Part shown: in pieces, positions 1-5,832 of the stretch
Numbering within the stretch: the stretch's first letter is position 1
How the letters are laid out: each line of letters begins with the position of its first letter
From: an uncultured Odoribacter sp.
GTDB taxonomy: Bacteria > Bacteroidota > Bacteroidia > Bacteroidales > Marinifilaceae
Direction of reading: 5' to 3'
NCBI GenBank assembly: GCA_900548135.1
Contig: URJC01000035.1
Location: 1-13,911 of the forward strand
DNA length: 13,911 bases
Position numbers and translations under genes: made by a program
Notes under the pieces: generated by a model
What the model saw: only the letters and a program-made list of their open reading frames with translations
Told to the model about the DNA's origin: nothing
Databases searched by the model: none

Positions 1-971
1 TATTTTATGCCGGTATGGAAATGTCCGGTATTCACGTCATGGATGTAAAAGAACCAGCCAGTAAAAACTATCCGAAAGCCATCTTCATTGGTGCAATTAT
101 CATTGTCGTGATCTTCGTTTTGGGCACTTTTGCTTTAGGATTAATTATTCCGGCCAAAGAAATCAACCTAACGCAGAGTTTGTTAGTTGGGTTTGACAAT
201 TACCTGGCCTATCTGCACCTCCATTGGGCTTCACCTATCATTGCCATAGCCTTGATGTTCGGTGTATTAGCCGGGGTTTTGACCTGGGTAGCCGGTCCTT
301 CAAAAGGTATTTTTACCGTTGGTAAAGCCGGTTATCTGCCCCCATTCTTTCAAAAAACGAATAAAATTGGGGTACAAAAAAATATTTTGATTATACAGGG
401 ATGTATCGTCACTTTATTATCACTTCTTTTCGTCGTCATGCCTTCTGTACAATCATTCTATCAGATGCTTTCACAATTGACCGTATTATTGTATCTGATC
501 ATGTATATGCTGATGTTTACAGGAGCAATTACTTTACGATACAAAATGGCCAAAGCAGAGCGGCCTTTTGCTATCGGACGCAAAGGTAACGGCTTAATCT
601 GGATCGTTGCCGGTATTGGTTTCCTGGGTGCCCTGTTGGCCTTCGTACTGAGCTTCATACCACCTTCTCAGATAGCAACCGGAAGTAACACAGTATGGTT
701 CAGCGTATTGATTCTGGGTTGTGTCATATTTGTCGCTATTCCACTGATCGTTTATTCTTTGCGTAAACCATCCTGGAAAGACCCCCATGTTGAAATTCAA
801 CCGTTCCATTGGGAAATAGCAACTACAACATCAACAGCCCAGGCATCTGCAACAGCAGGTCCGGCCCAACCAATCTCAGGTAATACAACTCCCAGTGCCA
901 CAAACACCGGACGTAGTACTGTTTCTCCTACTTCAGGAGCAAAAAATAACACAACTCCTCCGCAAAAATAA
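1..971 (+). CDS. gadC: Glutamate/GABA antiporter GadC, C-terminal part (5' end outside window)
   Basis: APC-superfamily antiporter of the inner membrane that imports glutamate in exchange for GABA, completing the glutamate-dependent acid-resistance cycle with GadB. The reading frame is open from base 3 and runs in from the left edge, so the ATG at 15 is internal, not the start. The visible part begins in the conserved stretch corresponding to the loop after TM6 of E. coli GadC, with IIPAKEINL and later WVAGPSKGIF, both typical of GadC. About six hydrophobic segments follow (numbering from the ATG at 15: roughly 22-44, 72-95, 123-143, 150-173, 193-214, 226-248), matching TM7-12. After these comes a hydrophilic tail whose last ~48 residues are almost only Ser, Thr, Ala, Pro, Asn and Gly. 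E. coli GadC has a C-terminal plug in this place, but this tail does not resemble it. glsA follows 64 bp downstream on the same strand, so the two are probably co-transcribed. Identity is strong from motifs and context. Confidence 0.88.
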   Translation, partial: FYAGMEMSGIHVMDVKEPASKNYPKAIFIGAIIIVVIFVLGTFALGLIIPAKEINLTQSLLVGFDNYLAYLHLHWASPIIAIALMFGVLAGVLTWVAGPSKGIFTVGKAGYLPPFFQKTNKIGVQKNILIIQGCIVTLLSLLFVVMPSVQSFYQMLSQLTVLLYLIMYMLMFTGAITLRYKMAKAERPFAIGRKGNGLIWIVAGIGFLGALLAFVLSFIPPSQIATGSNTVWFSVLILGCVIFVAIPLIVYSLRKPSWKDPHVEIQPFHWEIATTTSTAQASATAGPAQPISGNTTPSATNTGRSTVSPTSGAKNNTTPPQK

Positions 972-980
972 AACTACTTC

Positions 981-1015
981 ACGTTACGGACTTGGTTAAA
1001 ACAGATCCGTAACGT
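981..1015 (+). other. Intercistronic hairpin between gadC and glsA
   Basis: A perfect 10-bp inverted repeat: acgttacgga at 981-990 pairs with tccgtaacgt at 1006-1015 around a 15-nt loop. No T-run follows, so it is not a convincing intrinsic terminator. Its position 10 bp after the gadC stop and 20 bp before the glsA ATG fits an mRNA-processing or partial attenuation element between two co-transcribed genes. The function is inferred only from position. Confidence 0.5.
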
Positions 1016-1035
1016 AAGACATAAAATCAGCAATT

Positions 1036-2001
1036 ATGAAGAAAACAATAAAGATAAGCGATCTTGAAGCTATTGTAAAACAAGCTCATGAAAAAATAAA
1101 AGACCTGAAAGGAGGCAAAAATGCCGATTATATTCCTTTTCTGGCCAAAATAGACTCAAATCTGTTTGGTATAGCTGTCTGTTTACCCACAGGGGAAGTA
1201 ATTGAAGCCGGTGACACTGACTATGTATTCGGCATCGAATCCATTTCCAAAGTACACACTGCAATCCTTATTTTAAAGCAATACGGAGCGGAAGCCGTGT
1301 TAAAGCAAATAGGTGCTGACGCAACCGGCCTGCCTTTTAATTCAATCCTGGCCATCCTGATGGAAAACGATCATCCAAGCACCCCGTTGGTAAATGCAGG
1401 TGCAATCAGTGCTGATAGTATGGTCAAACCAATCGGTAACTCCAAAGCCAAATGGCAAGCCATTGTAGAAAACATGGCAGATTTATGCGGTAGTGAATTA
1501 AAACTATTGGATGAACTTTACAAGTCTGAATCTGAAACAAATTACAACAACCGCGCAATTTCCTGGTTATTGAAAAATTACAACCGGATCTATGATGATC
1601 CGGATATGTCCCTGGACTTATATACACGCCATTGCTCTATGGGAGTTACAACCAAACAATTGGCAATTGCCGGATGCACAATTGCCAATCGCGGAAAGAA
1701 CCCGGTAACCGGTAAACAAGTATTCAACGCATCTTTGATGCCTAATATCGTATCCCTGATTGCCAGCGTTGGATTTTATGAACACACCGGTGACTGGATT
1801 TATGCCAGTGGTATTCCTGCCAAAACAGGCGTTGGCGGAGGGGTTATGGGAACTTTACCCGGCGTATTCGGTATTGCAGCTTTCGCGCCTCCATTGGATG
1901 ATGCCGGCAATTCCGTCAAAGCACAAGCAGCCATCAAATATATTGCCCGTGAAATTGGCGTGAATGTTTTCAGCGGCGACCACGTTGATATTATAAAATA
2001 A
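1036..2001 (+). CDS. glsA: Glutaminase A
   Basis: Serine-dependent glutaminase (beta-lactamase-like fold) that hydrolyses L-glutamine to L-glutamate and ammonia in the cytoplasm. At 321 residues it is close to the ~310 of E. coli YbaS. Visible family features are the catalytic S-x-x-K in ESISKVHT (Ser69, Lys72), PLVNAGAIS around 128-136, the NNRA segment near 172, YTRHCSMGVTTKQLA near 197-211, and the glycine-rich KTGVGGGVMGTLPGVFGI stretch near the C-terminus. It lies between gadC and an ion-channel gene on the same strand. In this setting it supplies glutamate for decarboxylation, and the ammonia released can itself take up a proton. The start ATG at 1036 follows an A-rich leader without a Shine-Dalgarno sequence, as is usual in Bacteroidota. 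No oddity is seen. Confidence 0.95.
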   Translation: MKKTIKISDLEAIVKQAHEKIKDLKGGKNADYIPFLAKIDSNLFGIAVCLPTGEVIEAGDTDYVFGIESISKVHTAILILKQYGAEAVLKQIGADATGLPFNSILAILMENDHPSTPLVNAGAISADSMVKPIGNSKAKWQAIVENMADLCGSELKLLDELYKSESETNYNNRAISWLLKNYNRIYDDPDMSLDLYTRHCSMGVTTKQLAIAGCTIANRGKNPVTGKQVFNASLMPNIVSLIASVGFYEHTGDWIYASGIPAKTGVGGGVMGTLPGVFGIAAFAPPLDDAGNSVKAQAAIKYIAREIGVNVFSGDHVDIIK

Positions 2002-2008
2002 AAGTTCT

Positions 2009-2080
2009 TGATTTACGATTTTTGATTTATGGATAAACAAAATAGTATTTCTATCGTAAATCATAAATCGTAAATCATAA
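2009..2080 (+). repeat. AT-rich inverted repeat with 14-bp tandem unit, between glsA and the channel gene
   Basis: The arm at 2009-2029 pairs with 2057-2077: 20 of 21 positions match around a 27-nt loop. The right arm lies within a tandem duplication of atcgtaaatcataa at 2053-2066 and 2067-2080, which is exact. The element fills almost the whole 90-bp gap between the glsA stop and the channel ATG. It resembles the AT-rich 'gatttacgat/atcgtaaatc' intergenic units that I recall as common in Bacteroidales genomes. That comparison is from memory. It could fold in RNA and set the relative expression of the flanking genes, or be a miniature dispersed repeat. Confidence 0.7.
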
Positions 2081-2091
2081 ATTTATAAACC

Positions 2092-2772
2092 ATGCAACAA
2101 ACCGATAAACCTATCGTAAAATTCCTGAATATTCTGGTATTACTTAGTAGTATACTGGTTCTGGTGATTATCTCCATCGAATTATTATCCACAACCACGA
2201 TTTTATCAGAACATTTTATCCTGAATATCCATTTAATAGTCTGTACAATTTTCCTGGCAGATTTTTTTGTTCGTTGGTATTTTAGCCATGAGGGATGGCA
2301 TTTTCTGGGCCATCATATCTTTTTATTATTGATTTCAATTCCTTATCTGAATATCGTATACGCGACTTCCACCCACCTGTCCCATGCTGCCTGGGTTTTG
2401 TTGCGTTTAATTCCTATCGCCCGGGGAATCTATGGGATATCGATCATTGTCAGTTGGATGACCCGTAGCAAAGTAACCAATCTATTCGTTACCTACCTGT
2501 CCATTATCTTTGTTATCATCTACTTTTGTAGTATTATGTTCTACTTCGTCGAACACGGTCCCAACCCCATGGTCAAAGACTATTGGGATGCTTTCAATTG
2601 GTCGCTCATGAATGTCACTACCGTCGGCTCCAATATTTTCGGTGTCACCAAACTGGGCCAATCCCTGGCTGTTATTTTAGCCGCTTCAGGTATGGTGTTT
2701 TTCCCGGTTTTCACCGCTTTCGTGGTAGATAAGTTCCAGAAAAAAAGGAAAGAAGCAGAAGAAAACAAATAA
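2092..2772 (+). CDS. 6-TM ion channel of the voltage-gated K+ channel superfamily, gad-linked
   Basis: Inner-membrane protein of 226 residues with the layout of a small Kv-type channel. Hydrophobic segments lie near 12-34, 43-62, 72-92, 98-122 (S4-like but with only Arg105 and Arg111) and 131-154, followed by a pore loop and a final segment near 189-212. A short charged cytoplasmic tail (KKRKEAEENK) ends it. The pore loop reads FNWSLMNVTTVGSN with the filter at 176-181. The first part (TTVG) is K+-channel-like, but the usual Tyr-Gly-Asp is replaced by Ser-Asn, so ion selectivity cannot be assumed. It follows glsA by 90 bp. A potassium channel gene beside gadB, glsA and gadC has, as I recall, been described in gut Bacteroides. 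A role in charge balance during glutamate/GABA exchange is inference. Confidence 0.8.
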   Translation: MQQTDKPIVKFLNILVLLSSILVLVIISIELLSTTTILSEHFILNIHLIVCTIFLADFFVRWYFSHEGWHFLGHHIFLLLISIPYLNIVYATSTHLSHAAWVLLRLIPIARGIYGISIIVSWMTRSKVTNLFVTYLSIIFVIIYFCSIMFYFVEHGPNPMVKDYWDAFNWSLMNVTTVGSNIFGVTKLGQSLAVILAASGMVFFPVFTAFVVDKFQKKRKEAEENK

Positions 2773-2977
2773 AAAAGTCTGACGTAATGCAACAGCTCAA
2801 AACAGTCATCCATGCTTATATACACTATCAGACCTCAGTCGCTACAGAAGCAATCGAAATTATATCATTGATTTTTTCTTTGGAAGAATTCATCTCCGGA
2901 AGTGCCGAAGTAATCCCGCCATTCTCACCAACATTGGCAATCATACCATCGAAACAGTCAGTTTTACCGGACATAGC
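2773..2977. other. Convergent gap between channel gene and helicase, no clear gene
   Basis: These 205 bases separate two convergent genes. No strong intrinsic terminator is visible for either strand; only a weak 6-bp repeat (gtctga at 2777-2782, tcagac at 2828-2833) is present. Short reading frames are open on both strands: 64 codons at 2787-2981 (+), beginning 14 bp after the channel stop, and 48 codons at 2828-2974 (-), beginning 3 bp after the helicase stop. They overlap, and at most one is likely to be translated. Confidence 0.5.
2828..2974 (-). CDS. Possible small protein downstream of the DEAD-box helicase (48 aa)
   Basis: A 48-codon frame whose ATG lies three bases after the helicase stop codon, a spacing that would allow translational coupling. 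The product would be soluble and mildly acidic (MSGKTDCFDG at the start, IISIASVATEV at the end) with one Cys. I do not recognise it. A 64-codon frame on the opposite strand covers the same bases, so this may be a chance frame. It is listed for its position only and could well be non-coding. Confidence 0.2.
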   Translation of the reverse strand: MSGKTDCFDGMIANVGENGGITSALPEMNSSKEKINDIISIASVATEV

Positions 2978-4102
2978 TTAAGCTGAAAATTCAGCCCTGC
3001 AAAGATTTTTACCGGTTAGTTTCTGAATGCTATTCACCAGCTTACGTTCCTCCTGCGAACAAAAAGTAAATGCTGTTCCTGTATTTCCGGCCCGTCCGGT
3101 ACGTCCGATCCGGTGTACATAGGTTTCGGGGACATCAGGCAGATCGTAATTGATGACTATTGGTAACTCATTGATATCGATCCCCCTGGCAGCTATATCT
3201 GTGGCTACCATCACCCGTGTCTTGCCCGATTTGAAATTACCTAAAGCCGATTGTCTGGCTGCCTGGCTCTTATTTCCATGAATGGCCTGGCTTCCGATAC
3301 CCGCTTTTCCTAATATGCGGACAATCCGGTCAACATTGTGCTTCGTACGGGAAAATATCAGTACTGACTGGTCTTTCGCTTCCCTCAAAAGAGAAATCAG
3401 CAGACGACCTTTCTCAGCTTTTTCTACAAAATAAACAAACTGTTCGATTGCATCAACTGCCGGAGAATCCGGAGCTATAGTGATTTTTACCGGATTTTTC
3501 AACAACAAATCAGTCAAAGACAGAATGGTTTCCGGCAAAGTGGCTGAAAAAAACAGAGTTTGTTTTTCTTTCGGAAGTTTCGGCAAAATCCGTTTAATGT
3601 CATGGATAAAACCCATATCCAACATACGGTCGGCTTCGTCCAGAACAAAATATTCCACCTGTTCCAAACAAAGATAGCCTTGGTTCATCAAATCAAGTAA
3701 ACGTCCGGGCGTAGCCACCAGAATATCGGTTCCTTTCTGTAACATATTCACCTGCGGACGCTGGTTTACTCCCCCGAATATCACACCATGGCGAACTTGC
3801 GTATAGTGGGCATATTCATCAATACATTCACTGATCTGTAAAGCCAGTTCACGTGTCGGCGTTAATATCAACGCCTTAACTCCCTTATGTTTTTCCCTGA
3901 CAGAATCCGTTTGTAAAAATTGGATGATGGGAATTGCAAAAGAAGCAGTTTTACCGGTTCCCGTTTGTGCACACCCCAATACATCCCTCTGAGACAATGC
4001 GGCAGGAATCGCTTTTTGCTGAATGGGTGTCGGTTCGGTATATCCTTTTTCTTCGATAGCCTTTAAAACCGGCTGGATTATATTTAATTCTTTAAATGTC
4101 AT
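2978..4102 (-). CDS. DEAD-box ATP-dependent RNA helicase, RhlE-like
   Basis: Cytoplasmic RNA helicase of 374 residues that uses ATP to unwind or remodel RNA, for example in ribosome assembly, mRNA decay or cold adaptation. All core motifs are present: Q motif GYTEPTPIQ (20-28), motif I AQTGTGKT (45-52), Ia PTRELALQ (82-89), TPGR (131-134), DEAD (155-158), SAT (186-188), motif V ATDIAARGIDI (300-310) and VI HRIGRTGR (330-337). The protein ends shortly after the second RecA domain, so it lacks the long basic C-terminal extension of many RhlE/DeaD proteins; this minimal form is usual in Bacteroidota. It lies downstream of an RRM protein gene on the same strand, separated by 431 bp that include a likely terminator, so it probably has its own promoter. 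ATG at 4102 is chosen because the Q-motif region begins directly after it (MTFKELNI). Confidence 0.93.
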   Translation of the reverse strand: MTFKELNIIQPVLKAIEEKGYTEPTPIQQKAIPAALSQRDVLGCAQTGTGKTASFAIPIIQFLQTDSVREKHKGVKALILTPTRELALQISECIDEYAHYTQVRHGVIFGGVNQRPQVNMLQKGTDILVATPGRLLDLMNQGYLCLEQVEYFVLDEADRMLDMGFIHDIKRILPKLPKEKQTLFFSATLPETILSLTDLLLKNPVKITIAPDSPAVDAIEQFVYFVEKAEKGRLLISLLREAKDQSVLIFSRTKHNVDRIVRILGKAGIGSQAIHGNKSQAARQSALGNFKSGKTRVMVATDIAARGIDINELPIVINYDLPDVPETYVHRIGRTGRAGNTGTAFTFCSQEERKLVNSIQKLTGKNLCRAEFSA

Positions 4103-4533
4103 ATATGATTATTTTACTGTATTAAAACAATGGTTAGCTATGTTCAATTTTAAGTAAATAAGTATGCCCGGAAAAAAGTTCCGTTTCAGGTACTTAAACC
4201 CTTTTTTACTTCTGCATATTTTCAGTGGAAAAACATGAATATCCGCTAATTTTCGGATAAATTATCTGTCCGGAGATACCTCTCAACAGACAATTCGTCT
4301 CATTGAGTATGAATTATTAAACTTTCAACCCTGGTTTCTCAGAAAACAGAACACAAAAAAGTTTAATCAATCTGTTTCGGAAATGAAATATTTCAGGGTC
4401 GTTAAACTCCCGATTTTGCATTGAAAAGTAAGAATAAACTGAACTTAATTGCTAAGTATTATAATACACTTGAAAAGCAGAAATATATTCTGTAAGACAA
4501 AAGAGTAATCTCCTGTCTTACAGCATCAAAATA
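4103..4533 (-). other. 431-bp intergenic region, probable helicase leader
   Basis: No credible reading frame or tRNA is visible. Next to the RRM gene stop lies a terminator-like hairpin. Nearer the helicase are two adjacent small hairpins on the - strand: tctgt/acaga arms at 4265-4269 and 4286-4290 with an inner gaga/tctc stem at 4273-4284, and tatccg/cggata arms at 4240-4245 and 4254-4259. I found no clear TAnnTTTG box. The length fits a long 5' leader, as often seen for stress-regulated RNA helicases, but nothing in the sequence proves this. Confidence 0.4.
4490..4523 (-). terminator. Likely intrinsic terminator of the RRM gene
   Basis: A perfect 10-bp stem (ctgtaagaca at 4490-4499 with tgtcttacag at 4514-4523) encloses a 14-nt loop and starts 11 bp after the RRM gene stop. 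In the - strand transcript it is followed by a mixed A/U tract (GAAUAUAUUUCUG) rather than a clean U-run, so termination may be partial. Confidence 0.55.
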
Positions 4534-4833
4534 TTAATACCGTCTGGAATTATAATTTTTGTCACGATATCCGCCATTTGACGGTCTTTCTGTGCGAGGA
4601 CGCGCAACGGTTACATTAATCACCTTATGATCATATTCTGCACCATTCAGTTCATCGATAGCCCTCTGTCCGGCAACTTCATCACCCATCTCAACAAATC
4701 CGAATCCTCTGGATCTCCCGGTTTCCCGGTCTGAAATAATTTTTGCTGAAGAAACTTCTCCGTACTCTGTAAATAATTCGTTTAAGTCTGCATCACTTGT
4801 GTTAAAGCTTAAACCTGAAATGTAAATGTTCAT
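4534..4833 (-). CDS. Single-RRM RNA-binding protein (RNP-1 type)
   Basis: Small cytoplasmic RNA-binding protein, 99 residues, consisting of one RRM and a short basic tail. RNP2 is IYISGL at 3-8 and RNP1 is RGFGFVEM at 42-49, both with the aromatic residues that stack on RNA bases (Tyr4, Phe44, Phe46). The spacing and the alpha-helical DLNELFTEYG segment are typical. The last 20 residues are rich in Arg, Asn, Gly and Tyr, like other Bacteroidota proteins of this type, some of which (the RbpB group) have been studied as post-transcriptional regulators. It is monocistronic by context: a TAnnTTTG promoter ~115-120 bp upstream and a hairpin directly after the stop. Its position upstream of an RNA helicase suggests a shared role in RNA metabolism under stress, which is inference. 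Homologues occur in several paralogues per genome, so no symbol is given. Confidence 0.93.
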   Translation of the reverse strand: MNIYISGLSFNTSDADLNELFTEYGEVSSAKIISDRETGRSRGFGFVEMGDEVAGQRAIDELNGAEYDHKVINVTVARPRTERPSNGGYRDKNYNSRRY

Positions 4834-4947
4834 TTGAAATAAAATAAAAAATTAATACTGATTAGAGAGTAGGATAATTAAAGGAGAGACTTGCTTAACT
4901 GAATAAAAAAGAACCTTATCGATAACGATTCATAACTCTAACAAGTA

Positions 4948-4978
4948 CAAAGGTAATACAATAATTCAGAAAAACAAT
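4948..4978 (-). promoter_or_regulatory. Bacteroidota-type promoter of the RRM gene
   Basis: On the - strand the sequence reads TACCTTTG (plus-strand caaaggta at 4948-4955), an exact match to the TAnnTTTG -7 box. A near-match to the TTTG -33 box (ATTG, plus-strand caat at 4975-4978) lies 19 bp upstream. Transcription would start near 4940 and give a 5' leader of roughly 105-110 nt, rich in U. Confidence 0.65.
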
Positions 4979-5169
4979 TTTTATTTCCCGAATTCAAATA
5001 ATCACACAATGATTCTGATTATTTAACATATACAAGCACCAAAACCATTATTCCAATCAGGCCAGCAACTTTCCCTACTGTTTTTGTAAATATACGCACG
5101 ATGACAAGCTCAAGGATTAATCTGTAAATAGATATGGAAGCTTATCCGCGTAAATTCAAATAACAAAAT

Positions 5170-5203
5170 AAAAAGGATATAGCGTTACGGTTATATCCTC
5201 TTT
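5170..5203 (-). terminator. Intrinsic terminator of the Dps-like ferritin gene
   Basis: Arms at 5170-5181 and 5192-5203 pair over 12 positions with one mismatch around a 10-nt loop. In the - strand transcript the stem is followed by UUUUUAUUUUGUUAUUU, a strong U-tract. It begins 23 bp after the ferritin stop codon. Confidence 0.85.
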
Positions 5204-5226
5204 AACTAATCATTTTCAAAAATAAA

Positions 5227-5739
5227 TCACTTTCCGGCCATTGCTTTTTTCATTCTCTCAATGTCAGTCAGATAATCCTGAAGATCCTGTTCATGTTCTT
5301 CTTCTTCGGCCAGAATTTTTTTCACAATATCACACGTAGTAAAGTCTTTACCATTGGTAAACTCGGCAATTTCCTGATATCTCAGAATAGCACAACGTTC
5401 TGAAGCAATATTGTCTTTCAATAAGTTAACAGAACCAAAGTCTTGTGGGGCATCATATTTACATCTGGCTAACTCAGACCATTTTTTAGGATCCAAAACA
5501 GGAACCCCCTCCAATTCGATGATACGTTTAGCAATCATCTGAGCATGTTGACGTTCTTCTTCAGCATGTTCTTCAAACTCACTTTGTACATTTGGACGCA
5601 TAGCCCCTTCAACAACTAATGCACCTATCCAATACTGATAATATGCCAACCATTCTTCAGACAATGCTGCATTTAACTGCAAAATCAATTTTTCTACATC
5701 CAGCTTTCCCTGCAGGATTTTTACACTTTCTTTAGCCAT
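5227..5739 (-). CDS. Dps-like ferritin (DPSL/thioferritin-type) protein
   Basis: Ferritin-like four-helix protein of 170 residues, expected to bind and oxidise iron in the cytoplasm and to protect DNA from peroxide-driven damage. Two iron-binding halves are visible. The first has Glu28/Glu29 and E-E-x-x-H (Glu61, Glu62, His65); the second has Glu114 in NIASERCAILRYQEI and an acidic run ending in Glu146-x-x-His149. Cys93 and Cys116 lie between or beside these helices and may correspond to the cysteine pair that defines the DPSL (thioferritin) branch, known from Bacteroides fragilis and archaea; the exact equivalence needs an alignment. Length fits that family. The gene is 93 bp downstream of an EamA transporter gene on the same strand and is closed by its own terminator, so it may be read alone or with the transporter. 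Bacterioferritin is a less likely alternative, because I see no haem-ligand methionine in the expected place. Confidence 0.85.
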   Translation of the reverse strand: MAKESVKILQGKLDVEKLILQLNAALSEEWLAYYQYWIGALVVEGAMRPNVQSEFEEHAEEERQHAQMIAKRIIELEGVPVLDPKKWSELARCKYDAPQDFGSVNLLKDNIASERCAILRYQEIAEFTNGKDFTTCDIVKKILAEEEEHEQDLQDYLTDIERMKKAMAGK

Positions 5740-5832
5740 AATTTTAGTATTTAGTTTATTTCTTTTATACGTCCAACAGCCAAAGAAGTTTTATTTGACA
5801 CACCGATGCTGATATATATCCAATGGTTTATG

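Larger units (their letters stand above)
4834..5226 (-). other. 393-bp intergenic region: RRM promoter and leader, ferritin terminator
   Basis: From right to left it holds the terminator of the ferritin gene (5170-5203), an unassigned stretch, an 8-bp inverted repeat (aaataatc at 4996-5003, gattattt at 5017-5024), the RRM promoter (4948-4978) and a U-rich leader of about 110 nt. The leader contains a perfect 10-bp palindrome, ttatcgataa, at 4916-4925. No coding frame is supported. Confidence 0.5.

Noticed and set aside
15..23. The ATG at 15 (or at 21) as the true start of gadC.
   Set aside because: The frame is open to the window edge with the conserved FYAGMEMSGIHV segment, and only the second half of the 12 membrane helices is present, so the start is upstream.
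1070..2064. Antisense frames of 64-69 codons over glsA.
   Set aside because: They mirror a strongly conserved gene and show no coding features of their own.
2776..2833. A terminator for the channel gene formed by gtctga/tcagac.
   Set aside because: Only six pairs with a loop of about 45 bases and no T-run; too weak to call.
4265..4290. A riboswitch in the helicase leader.
   Set aside because: The two hairpins do not match any riboswitch consensus I know, and a DEAD-box helicase is not a usual target; kept only as possible leader structure.
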